From Leptodactylus fallax (Eukaryota; Chordata; Amphibia; Anura; Leptodactylidae): DNA of 64,000 nt. This document shows positions 47,417 through 59,408 of this stretch, piece by piece. The stretch's first letter is position 1. Every line of letters begins with the position of its first letter. The stretch spans positions 3,611,501-3,675,500 of the forward strand of contig CAMRHE010000067.1 of NCBI GenBank assembly GCA_947044405.1, given 5' to 3'. A program made the translations under genes and the position numbers. The notes under the pieces are model-generated. The model saw nothing but the letters and a program-made list of their open reading frames with translations. It was not told the DNA's origin and ran no database searches.

Positions 47417-48090
47417 ATGTGGGTTCTATTCCATACCTGCACATTTCACGTGGGTTCTATTCCATACCTGCACATTTCATGTGGGTTCTATTCCATAACT
47501 GCACATTTCACGTGGGTTCTATTCCATACCTGCACATTTCACGTGGGTTCTATTTCATACCTGCACATTTCATGTGGGTTCTATTCCATAACTGCACATT
47601 TCACGTGGGTTCTATTCCATACCTGCACATTTCACGTGGGTTCTATTTCATACCTGCACATTTCACGTGGGTTCTATTCCATACCTGCGCATTTCACGTG
47701 GGTTCTATTCCATACCTGCACATTTCACTTGGGTTCTATTTCATACCTGCACATTTCACGTGGGTTCTATTCCATATCTGCACATTTCACGTGGGTTCTA
47801 TTACATACCTGCACATTTCACGTGGGTTCTATTCCATACCTGCACATTTCACGTGGGTTCTATTCCATACCTGTACATTTCACGTGGGTTCTATTCCATA
47901 CCTGCACATTTCACGTGGGTTCTATTCCATACCTGCACATTTCACATGGGTTCTATTCCATACCTGCACATTTCACGTGGGTTCTATTCCATACCTGCAC
48001 AGTTCACGTGGGTTCTATTCCATACCTGCACATTTCACGTGGGTTCTATTCCATATCTGCACATTTCATGTGGGTTCTATTCTGTATCTG
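47417..48090. repeat. 31-bp minisatellite with an E-box per unit
   Basis: Twenty-one complete units and a partial one, in perfect 31-bp register from 47417 to 48068 with no indels. The consensus starts ACGTGGGTTCTATTCCATAC and ends CTGCACATTTC. The unit is 1 mod 3, so all three frames are open and each encodes the same WVLFHTCTFHVGSIPYLHIS-like protein repeat; these are not genes. Sixteen units contain a CACGTG palindrome at the unit junction. Units 3-5 and 6-8 carry the same variant bases in the same order, indicating a recent 93-bp duplication. Confidence 0.95.
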
Positions 48091-48783
48091 TATTTTTACT
48101 TGTGTTACAGCATGTGTTTTTTTTTAATATGTACAGTTAATATATACAGTGTTTTGCTTTTTTTTTTTTATCAATGTTAGTCATTTTCATATATTTATAT
48201 ATATTCACATATACTAACAGGAGTGAAAAACTGCTATAATAGCAATCTAAGATATGTATATATCCTGTATGGGCAGGAGATGTCCTAAAGAGAAAAAACT
48301 CCAAAAATAATTTCCAGGAGTTTTCCCATCACAAAAAGGGATTATTTGGTAAATTGAAACTTTTGAAAAAAAAAACCCTCTTTCTTCGTCCTTTACTAGT
48401 TTTTAACTTCCTAGTCGCTCTTGACATATAGAAAATATCACTCAGCCAATCAATGGCTGAGGCTGGCCGCTCGGTAGCCAATAATTGGCTGGTCAGTCTT
48501 TTCTTGTGTGTTAATAGGGAGCAAAAAGTTGAACAGGCAGGGGGACCCAGGAAGTATGAGAATGGACATGGTGGGGATCAGTGACTTTTTAAAAAAAATT
48601 ATTTTACATTATTTTTTAGATTTGCCCAATGGGTCTGATTGTCATTGAAGCTCAATGATGTTTTGTCCATGAACATTAGACCAGGACAACCATTACCAAT
48701 TTGTAGAACCTAGTTACATCTTCATTGTGGCCATGTGAATAATGTGGAATTTATGTTGATTGTTATAATTTTATATATACTGT
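48091..48783. other. Intronic DNA, nothing recognised
   Basis: A short inverted pair CAGCCAATCAATGGCTG / AGCCAATAATTGGCTGG lies at 48436-48494. No gene. Confidence 0.4.
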
Positions 48784-49122
48784 GGGGGAATGAATCAAGA
48801 CTGGCTTATCTACGCCGCTCTTGATTTTCATTGCCTCAGCGAGGGCGCTCTTAATTCATGATGAGACTGCACCTCATCCTGAGTTATGCACTTCTGCTTG
48901 GCACGTAAGTGCAAATTTACTGCAGCCTTGGGAATTTACGACCACACCCATGTTTGTCCAACCTCATCTACTTTGGAAAAAAAAAAAAAAAATTCCAAGG
49001 CTGGCGGAAAACTTGCAATTATTTTGGTTGCAAGTGGCATTAAAAAGTCACAAAACACTGACTTTTGGCTATTTTATGCTAAAAAAGTGGCGTAACACAT
49101 TTGACAAATCCCCCCCCCCCAG
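48784..49122. repeat. Possible MITE, GGGGGAATGAATCAAG ends
   Basis: GTGGGGGAATGAATCAAGACTGGC at the left. At the right, TTTGACAAATCCCCCC forms a degenerate inverse, similar in plan to GGGGCAGATTTATCAA-type repeats. Terminal pairing is imperfect. Confidence 0.4.
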
Positions 49123-51769
49123 AACCCGCCTCCCCACATGTATTTTCTGGATTATTTAACACCTATTTTTAATGGCAGAAAGGCCTCATATTGGAATTTG
49201 TCTTTAGACTTATACTAATGTATTTACTATGGTATTTTGTCTTTAGATTTATACTATTGTATTTACTATGATAATTTGTCTTTAACATTGAACTAGCCGT
49301 AGAACCAAAGTTACATTGCATCTTGCTTTATAGACGTTAATGGTAGACCGTGTAGTGACCAAGCCCCATTATAATGTAATAACTTTATCATAAATACCAT
49401 GCAGTAGAAGATTATGTAGAAGAGGTCACAGTACACCTTCCAAAATGCATCTTAGCTTAACTCTAAAGATTGGTTATTAAAACAAATTATCTCGAGATGG
49501 AAGGGGCATGTTAAGGAACACATCCTGACCTAGTTAAGATCAAAGGCCTTTTGTAACTGCAATTACATTGTAAGCAATTGGCAAGCAACCAGCTGCAAAT
49601 TTACAGAGCAGCTGAACTATTAGAAGCCAAGACAGTAGGGGTCATTTTAGATCGAAAGTGCAAGACAGAAGTGGCCATTATTGGTTTTTCGTTTCTTTAT
49701 TCCTTTTGCACTGGGACACGCTTATATAACTGCTACAGCATAGAGGCAGAAATGTGGCCACAACTACAGCTTACCTAAAGTCCTCTTATGTGACCGCTAT
49801 TGAATTCTTACCCGCAAGTATCTGAATTAAGAATGAAGAGCAAATAATCTTTCTGTCAGAATCCACTCTGCCCAATGAACCATTACCATTAGATCTAAAG
49901 CATACCTGTTATTTCAGGTGTGTGTACATGGGAAACAACAGTACATGACCTGTATCCTATATTTGTTACAAGTTGTCCCCTGTAACTGCTATGATGTCTT
50001 CCATATACTGCAGATATACACAGAAGAAGAAGCAGCATGGGGGATATTATACAGCAGTACTGAGCAGTGTTGTTGTTAATCCAGCACTGTTTTGAGATAG
50101 TAGAACACTTGCATGCATATGCCTCTACTCCTTGTGTCTGTATCTATCTCTCTCTCTGAAGCTGCTTCCACCTACCTACTCCATAGACTTATATAGGCAA
50201 CAGATGATTTTTCAGTGAACTAAAAAACTGTGAAGATTGATTTTAGCAGTAAATTCAGACTATGTGGTCAGTGCAGGAGGCTAAGGACAGTGGACAGGAG
50301 CCTTTAAGTGAAGAAAGAGGCATTTTTTTCTGTAATAGATACATTACAGCATTTCTTAGCACCACTTTTATGGTATTCTCCCTCAAACAACATTTACATC
50401 TCTCCATACAATAGCTGATAAATGTTACATCATTGGGTTTGACCATTGTAATTCCCTTATTGCAGTGAACCCCCATCTTTCCCATTCCCTCTATGGCTGG
50501 CTAGGATAAGATTTTGAAATGGCAACCAACCATACTCCTTGTATTATGAATGACCTCTACTGGGTTTGGAGGTCACAGTGATTCAACCCCTAAATTATAA
50601 ATTTCTACTTTATTTACTATGCTATAATTAGAAATACTTTCTTGTACAAGAATTGGTTAAAAGCCATAGATGGAATATTACTCATAACCCCCATTTTTGA
50701 CATCCAGTTGGCTGTTTTAGAATAATGTACCAGCTATATAACAGTATCTTCAAATTACAAAAAGGTTCTGTAACATTTTGATGCGCATAGTAAAAATAGG
50801 ATAAAGATGTTGTAATATGTCCATGTACTATTTTACAGACATACCAGACATATAGTATGCAATAGTGTTATTGATATATATTTTTCACTAACAATACAAT
50901 TATTTGATGTTGCCATCCCGGCAGATCAGCACTGCAGTTATCTTATATTGCAGGTTGGGTAAGATAATCTGACATACTAGGAGAACTCAGGGGCTGCTCT
51001 TAGACTATTCCTTCATCTCATACAGGGCATTTCTTCCATATCATGATGTGCGTCTTCTTCAAATAGAGCAGTATCCCGTTTCTACTACAGATACATGTCT
51101 CTTAGGAACATAGGATACTTAAGAGCTGAAATGACTTTCATGACTTTCTCATCTCCTACCAGCCTGTAAAAATCAGTAGGAGTTACTTACAGAGGACTTT
51201 AAAGTGATGCTCCACTTTAGTACCTGATAGAAGTCTTAGGTCTTGCTCACATGGTGCAGATTTGGTGCAATTTTTAGAAAAGATAAGGCGTGATAACAAA
51301 CAGAAATAGGGCATAAACTGAAAATTCTCTTACCTTGTAACAAAACATCATTGTTTACTGTCAAAATACAATGTAAAATACACGGGGTAGCAGTTACACG
51401 ATACAGTATGACGTCAGGTTTTCCATAAAACCAGTTGTACACTAAGGCATCACATTGTGGACGCTGCAGAAACGCAGCAGAAAATAACGCTACATTTTAC
51501 AATACCAGCAAAGTGAATGAGATTTTGGCTACTCTCATCCACACATTGTAGAAAAAAATCTGCGGAAAATCTGCGTTTTCAAAGACACGTGCATATTAAT
51601 TTTAACTGAGGAATCGACAGAATTTTCCCTATAGATTTAATTTAAAAAACAGAGAAAAATGAAGTAAAAACTCAATGAAAAATGAGGAAAAAAATAAAAA
51701 TAGTTAGTTTGATACAACATTGTAACTTGCAAAACCGTCAACATGCTGCAGCGTACATCACAACTACTG
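49123..51769. other. Intronic DNA, nothing recognised
   Basis: A short direct repeat (TTTGTCTTTAGA-TTATACTA-TGTATTTACTATG) occurs at 49198-49275. No exon was recognised. Confidence 0.4.
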
Positions 51770-51776
51770 GGTGGCC

Positions 51777-52040
51777 TTACATAGACATAAAGTAATAGTT
51801 TATCTTGCCAAAGGAGTCCTGGAAGTGATGGCCCCCACTAATCTCAACATCATCCAGTCTGTCTGGGATTGCATGAAGAGACAGAAGGATTGGAGCAAGC
51901 CTACATCTTCAGAAGATCTGTGCTTAGTTCTCCAAGATGGCGGGAACAACCTCCCTGCCGAGTTCCTTCAAAAACTGTCTGCAAGTGTAACGAGAAGAAT
52001 TGATGGAAGGCAAAGGGCAAAGGTCACACCAAATATTGAT
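51777..52040 (+). pseudogene. Tc1-like transposase C-terminal relic
   Basis: The open frame reads NLNIIQSVWDCMKRQKDWSK, then PTSSEDLCLVLQDGGNNLPAEFLQKLSASV in two parts. This matches the end of a Tc1-type transposase: the region around the catalytic Glu of SPDLNxIExVW, then the PTSxEELxxxLQExWxxIPxxxLxxLxxS helices. The expected Glu is Gln here (NIIQSVW). No N-terminal half, inverted repeats or TA-bounded ends were found. It belongs to none of families A-D. Confidence 0.6.
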
Positions 52041-52380
52041 GGGATTTCTCTTTATTCGTTCAATTTACTTTTTTCACTTCTGTTTATAGACAAAAATAAA
52101 CTATTAACGCTTCTATTGTGAAAGCATTCTTACTTTTCAGCATTTGCTCACATCCACTGCTTGTGCACAGTGATGTACATCTCCTGACAGAGTTATGCAC
52201 AATTGTGTTTTTTTTTTCAAAGCTGATCATCTCCATTACTTATCTCAGCATATGTCAGATCAAGAGGAAAGGTAAAGAAGGGCACATCTGTATATGGCAC
52301 TGCAGGGGTGTAAATATACTTATTATCATAATGATAAATGGTAAGTATCATACAGATACTTCTCATTTACCGTGTACGTA

Positions 52381-54013
<1,633 letters not shown>

Positions 54014-54046
54014 TAGGTGATACATGCCAATATTTAGACTACCATT

Positions 54047-54420
54047 TTAAAGGAAGTCTGCCACCTTTTTTCACACCATACCTTTGTTATGTATATCAGT
54101 CTTGTAGATTTGGAGAACAACTACTTTGAAGTCTTACATGAATGAGGCAGTTGGTGCACTGAGACGGGCCTTCAGGTCCCTGGAGCACTGCTCTTGCCAC
54201 TCATACTCTTACCATGTTTTGCCTGGAGCATTCCATGGATTGAGAGTTGATTCTCCCACTGTTATGACTGCACCCATCCTACTAGAGCACCAACAGTAAT
54301 GATCCTAGGACTGAAGGCCTGCCCCCAGTGCACTAACTGCCTTATTTGCATAAGACTTCAAAGTTGTTTCTCCAAATCTATAAAGGTGATCTACATAACA
54401 AAGTGAATTTGGTCTTTCCT
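54047..54420. repeat. Foldback, family H copy 1
   Basis: TTAAAGGAAGTCTGCCACC at the left. CCTTTGTTATGTATATCAGTC pairs with GGTGATCTACATAACAAAG near 54405, and TGTAGATTTGGAGAA with TTCTCCAAATCTATA. The body (TGGAGCACTGCTCTTGCCACTCA ... CTGCCCCCAGTGCA) is shared with 63053-63616. Confidence 0.65.
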
Positions 54421-54899
54421 ATGCTGAATTGCAATGCAAGTTGGTAGGACAGAGTAAGTCTGAAATATGAAAATTTTGTTCACATTAAAAGGGTTGTCTA
54501 AGAGTTAAAATTGATGGCTGCAGTGTTTGGAAAAATGCTGTGACCGCTTCACTGCTTACCAAGCACAGCGCCGTGCATTGTATAGTGGCTGTGCTCAGTA
54601 TTGCAGCTCAACCATTTTATTTAAATGCGACTAAGCTGTGGCATGTGACCAATGGTTGTGATGTCACTGGCCTGAGAAGATGTAGTGTAGTTCACCTTCT
54701 AAGGACTAAGATCTTCAAACAGTTGATCAGCGGGGCGTCAGACTGTGCCAATCAAATATTGATGGGCTTTTCTAAGAATAGGTCATCAATATCATAGTCC
54801 CGGAAAACAACTTAAGACTAAGGCCTTAAATAGTAAAACGCAACAAAAAAAATTTGTGTTTTGGAAAGTTCACCTTTTCCGCAGCTCTTTTTCGCAATG

Positions 54900-55335
54900 T
54901 GTGGATGAGATTTATGAAATCTCATTCACTTTGTTGTCTGAAGACATCAGAGGTGAATTGGGTGTAAGTGATGTTGCTGTCAGTTCAAGCATGATAAGGA
55001 GAAGACTATCAGACCCCGGACTAACATGTAGGATTCTGAGAAAAAATTCACCAGAAAAGACTACAGTGGCAAAAGAAGTGATGAAAGAAATTTAGTAGAA
55101 GCGCTACATACTGACTGCATTGAGACAGGTGCAAATAACCCAACAATGTAATTGATGTCACATTGAAAAATACATTGACACTATCCAGGAAAATGAGCTA
55201 CCTTCCACTAGTGGTATGTTTCTCCACAATGCACCATTTCCTTGTCATCTGGAATAATGATTCAATGAAGACCAGATCGGGAAACAGCCCTTACCTGAAC
55301 CCAACAGAAAATTTGTGGCAATGAGGGCATCGATC
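54900..55335 (+). pseudogene. Decayed Tc1/mariner-type transposase relic
   Basis: SEDIRGELGVSDVAVSSSMI then RRRLSDPGLTCRI resembles the second DNA-binding helix region of Tc1-type transposases. About 200 bp later NSPYLNPTENLW, followed by a stop, resembles the [11 protein letters not shown] catalytic block. The stretch between is broken by stops. No ends were found. An old, unassigned copy. Confidence 0.5.
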
Positions 55336-55337
55336 AA

Positions 55338-55630
55338 ATAAGAGGTCATTGACGTAGTTTCAGTGACCAAGGATAACCTCCTGAGTCACATGATCAAAAC
55401 TAGCCAATGACAGTTTCTAGCTGTCATTGATTGGTTTAGATGTGGCCCGGGAGGTTATTTTTGGTTATGAAACTACATCAATGACCTAACTTCAAAGACC
55501 AAGAGTAATCTCCCAGATCACATGATCAAAGCCAACCAATGACAGCTGTGGTCACCTTATATCTGTCATTTGGCTAGTTTAGATTGATTACTCTTGGTCA
55601 TTGAAAGTAGGTCACTGGCCCATTTCCAAT
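55338..55630. repeat. Two consecutive foldbacks
   Basis: GTCATTGACGTAGTTTCA at 55345 is mirrored by TGAAACTACATCAATGACC at 55468. GGTCATTGAAAGTAGGTCA at 55597 mirrors AATGACCTAACTTCAAAGACC at 55482. Each half contains TCACATGATCAAA-CCAATGACAG, so the unit is duplicated. Confidence 0.55.
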
Positions 55631-56196
55631 TACCGTAAGTAAAGCCGCCATTTTGAGCACCTTATTTAAAACAAATCCCAAAAGTTTGAATTTGCTATAA
55701 AAAGAAATTTTTGGGAACTTTGGGCTGAATTTTATTTTCTGAATTGCTTTGCTCATCCCTAGTAACTATTGCAGTATGGTACAATACTGTACTGTATTGT
55801 GAATATGATATTAATATTTGCAGCATAACCTTTTTCTGTACTATAGATACAATTGACAGACCCCATTGATAATGCTATTCCTGCAACCAATAACTCTGCA
55901 ACCTAGAGAAAACGGCAAAATGTTCCTTTGTGAATAGAACCGTAGAAACTTTTTATGTGTCATTTAATTGTATCTGTGTTGTTGTTTGTCTGCAATATGA
56001 AAGAAACCTTCACCTTTCATTCTGTAACCACAAATCAGTCTGACCCTGTTTTTGCAATTTTTTTTTTTTTTGTAAATATAAGAATGATGTCCAAAACTGA
56101 TAATACATAAAAACAATATCCTGTTCTGTAATGGACAGATCATATCCTGACTGCCTTCAGGGACCACAAGCACAGATAGGCCCTCAGTTTACGAGA

Positions 56197-56202
<6 letters not shown>

Positions 56203-56231
<29 letters not shown>
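56203..56231. repeat. (AT)n microsatellite at a Tc1 target
   Basis: A run of A then AT repeats directly abuts the left end of the family A element. Confidence 0.85.
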
Positions 56232-57479
56232 CAGTACAGACCAAAAGTTTGGACACACCTTCTCATTCCAAGAGTTTTCTGTATTTTCAGGACTATAAAT
56301 ATTGTAGATTCACACTGAAGGCATCAAAACTATGAATTAACACATGTGGAATTATATACTTAACAAAAAAGTGTGAAACAACTGGAAATATGTCTTATAT
56401 TCTAGGTTCTTCAAAGTAGCCACCTTTTGCTTTGATTACTGCTTTGCACACTCTTGGCATTCTCTTGATGAGCTTCAAGAGGTAGTCACCTGAAATGGTC
56501 TTCCAACAGTCTTGAAGGAGTTCCCAGAGATGCTTAGCACTTGTTGGCCCTTTTGCCTTCACTCTGCGGTCCAGCTCACCCCAAACCATCTCGATTGGGT
56601 TCAGTTCTGGTGACTGTGGAGGCCAGGTCATCTGGCGTAGCACCCCATCACTCTCCTTCTTGGTCAAATAGCCCTTACACAGTCTGGAGGTGTGTTTGGG
56701 GTCATTGTCCTGTTGAAAAATAAATGATGGTCCAACTAAACGCAAACCGGATGGAATAGCATGCCGCTGCAAGATGCTGTGGTAACCATGCTGGTTCAGT
56801 ATTCCTTCAATTTTGAATAAATCCCCAACAGTGTCACCAGCAAAGCACCCCCACACCATCACACCTCCTCCTCCATGCTTCACGGTGGGAACCAGGCATG
56901 GAGAGTCCATTCGTTCACCTTTTCTGCGTCGCACAAAGACACGGTGGTTGGAACCAAAGATTACACATTTGGACTCATCAGACCAAAGCACAGATTTCCA
57001 CAGGTCTAATGTCCATTCCTTGTGTTCTTTAGCCCAAACAAGTCTCTTCTGCTTGTTGCCTGTCCTTAGCAGTGGTTTCCTAGCAGCTATTTTACCATGA
57101 AGGCCTGCTGCACACAGTCTCCTCTTAACCGTTGTTGTAGAGATGTGTCTGCTGCTAGAACTCTGTGTGGCATTGACCTGGTCTCTAATCTGAGCTGCTG
57201 TTAACCTGCGATTTCTGAGGCTGGTGACTCAGATGAACTTATACTCCACAGCAGAGGTGACTCTTGGTCTTCCTTTCCTGGGGCGGTCCTCATGTGAGCC
57301 AGTTTCTTTGTAGCGCTTGATGGTTTTGGCCACTGCACTTGGGGACACTTTCAAAGTTTTCCCAATTTTTCGGATTGACTGACCTTCATTTCTTAAAGTA
57401 ATGATGGCCACTCGTTTTTCTTTACTTAGCTGTTTTTTTCTTGCCATAATACAAATTCTAAAACTTTTAGTCTGTACTG
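56232..57479 (-). mobile_element. Tc1-like transposon, family A copy 2 (right side deleted)
   Basis: 1248 bp. The left end CAGTACAGACC has the full long repeat. At the right, the sequence jumps from just upstream of the transposase ATG (TAATACAAATTCTA) to the last ~20 bp of the inverted repeat (AACTTTTAGTCTGTACTG), removing about 380 bp compared with the copy at 59409. TA lies at both edges. Confidence 0.9.
56395..57447 (-). pseudogene. Tc1-like transposase, family A copy 2, one nonsense codon
   Basis: A frame of 350 codons plus stop, same length as the copy at 59.8 kb, with a single visible lesion. Codon 73 (Arg in the sister copies) is TGA, as expected from CpG decay of CGA. Everything else reads through: the N-terminal helix-turn-helix (IRKIGKTLKVSPSAVAKTI), GRPR hook, LWSDES with the first catalytic Asp (codon 157), [22 protein letters not shown] and SPELNPIEMVW, ending in AKGGYFEEPRI. 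The ATG is right at the edge of the 5' deletion, so its promoter side is also missing. Confidence 0.9.
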
Positions 57480-57699
57480 TATATACTGCTCTCACATTGA
57501 GATTGCAATCTAGAAAATTAAATGTTTAATCCAATTACTATAATAATATACACAACCTTATTCCCACAGTTTAGAAATCACTGGACATTTCTTATATCAA
57601 ACTAAACGGCTAATAAAGTCTTAAATAATTAAAACAAAATTATTTCACTTTGAAGTTGAAGTTCTCTGCAGTAAATACATTCACATATCTTATATAATG

Positions 57700-57747
<48 letters not shown>
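57480..57747. other. Short intron spacer ending in an (AT)n tract
   Basis: 268 bp between two transposons. The AT microsatellite at 57699-57747 is the insertion site of family B copy 2. Confidence 0.7.
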
Positions 57748-57750
<3 letters not shown>

Positions 57751-59394
57751 TCATATGAAAAAGTTTGGGCACCCCTATTAATCTTAATCATTTTTAGTTC
57801 TAAATATTTGGGTGTTTGCAACAGCCATTTCAATTTGATATATCTAATAACTGATGGACACAGTAATATTTCAGGATTGAAATGAGGTTTATTGTACTAA
57901 CAGAAAATGTGCAATATGCATTAAACCAAAATTTGACCGGTGCAAAAATTTGGGTACCCTTATCATTTTATTGATTTGAATACTCCTAACTACTTTTTAC
58001 TGACTTACTGAAGCACAAAATTGGTTTTGTAACCTCACTGAGCTTTGAACTTCATAACCAGGAGTATCCAATCATGAGAAAAGGTATTTAAGGTGGCCAA
58101 TTGCAAGTTGTTCTCCTATTTGAATCTCCTCTGAAGAGTGACATCATGGGCTCCTCAAAACAACTCAAATGATCTGAAAACAAAGATTGTTCAACATAGT
58201 TGTTCAGGGGAAGGATACAAAAAGTTGTCTCAGAGATTTAACCTGTCAGTTTCCACTGTGAGGAACATAGTAAGGAAATGGAAGACCACAGGGACAGTTC
58301 TTGTTAAGCCCAGAAGTGGCAGGCCAAGAAAAATATCAGAAAGGCAGAGAAGAAGAATGGTGAGAACAGTCAAGGACAATCCACAGACCACCTCCAAAGA
58401 GCTGCAGCATCATCTTGCTGCAGATGGTGTCACTGTGCATCGGTCAACAATACAGCACACTTTGCACAAGGAGAAGCTGTATGGGAGAGTGATGCGAAAG
58501 AAGCCGTTTCTGAAAGCACGCCACAAACAGAGTCGCCTGAGGTATGCAAAAGCACATATGGACAAGCCAGCTTCATTTTGGAAGAAGGTCCTGTGGACTG
58601 ATGAAACAAAGATTGAGTTGTTTGGTCATACAAAAAGGTATTATGCATGGCATCAAAAAAACACAGCATTCCAAGAAAAACACTTGCTACCCACTGTAAA
58701 ATTTGGTGGAGGTTCCATCATGCTTTGGGGCTGTGTGGCCAATGCCGGCACCGGGAATCTTGTTAAAGTTGAGGGTCGCATGGATTCAACTCAGTATCAG
58801 CAGATTCTTGAGAATAATGTACAAGAATCAGTGACGAATTTGAAGTTACGCCGGGGATGGATATTTCAGCAAGACAATGATCCAAAACACAGCTCCAAAT
58901 CTACTCAGGCATTCATGCAGAGGAACAATTACAATGTTCTGGAATGGCCATCCCAGTCCCCAGACCTGAATATCATTGAACATCTGTGGGATAATTTGAA
59001 GCGGGCTGTCCATGCTCGGCAACCATCAAACTTAACTGAACTGGAATTGTTTTGTAAAGAGGAATGGTCACAAATACCTTCATCCAGGTTCCAGGAACTG
59101 ATTAAAAGCTACAGGAAGCGACTAGAGGCTGTTATTTTTGCAAAAGGAGGATCTACTAAATATTAATGTCACTTTTCTGTTGAGGTGCCCATACTTTTGC
59201 ACCGGTCAAATTTGGGTTTAATGCATATTGCACATTTTCTGTTAGTACAATGAACCTCATTTCAATCCTGAAATATTACTGTGTCCATCAGTTATTAGAT
59301 ATATCAAATTGAAATGGCTGTTGCAAACACCCAAATATTTAGAACTAAAAATGATTAAGATTAATAGGGGTGCCCAAACTTTTTCATATGACTG
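57748..59394 (+). mobile_element. Tc1-like transposon, family B copy 2
   Basis: 1647 bp from CAGTCATATGAAAAAGTTTG to its exact inverse (CAAACTTTTTCATATGACTG), TA on both sides. The inverted repeats of over 200 bp are near-perfect and include a second GACCGGTGCAAAA block about 190 bp in. This is the clean reference for the smeared copy at 34006. Confidence 0.95.
58146..59166 (+). pseudogene. Tc1-like transposase, family B copy 2 (2-nt deletion near the start)
   Basis: Compared with the intact copy at 34234-35256 it lacks two bases (a TC) at about 58164-58168, right after MGSSKQL. The ATG at 58146 therefore reaches a stop two codons later. The remaining ~333 codons are open to the KGGSTKY stop. 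They include both helix-turn-helices, [31 protein letters not shown] and NIIEHLW. The frame is open upstream to a GTG at 58138, but that gives an unrelated N-terminus and is unlikely to be used. Differs from the intact copy by a handful of residues (for example Gly for Trp at 114). Confidence 0.9.
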
Positions 59395-59408
59395 TATATA
59401 TATATATA
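59395..59408. repeat. (TA)7 linking two transposons
   Basis: Exactly 14 bp of TA repeat separate the family B right end from the family A left end. It contains the TA duplications of both. Confidence 0.9.

Noticed and set aside
47417..48090. CRISPR-like regular repeat
   Set aside because: The units are contiguous, with no unique spacers, and the genome is vertebrate. It is a minisatellite.
47417..48180. Three long overlapping + frames (157-253 aa) encoding WVLFHTCTF-type repeats
   Set aside because: They arise because a stop-free 31-bp unit shifts through all three frames. The protein repeat is identical in each frame, and no start context or splice context is present.
58138..58145. GTG 58138 as the start of the family B copy 2 transposase
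   Set aside because: It would replace the conserved MGSSKQLS start with unrelated residues. A 2-nt deletion explains the frame.
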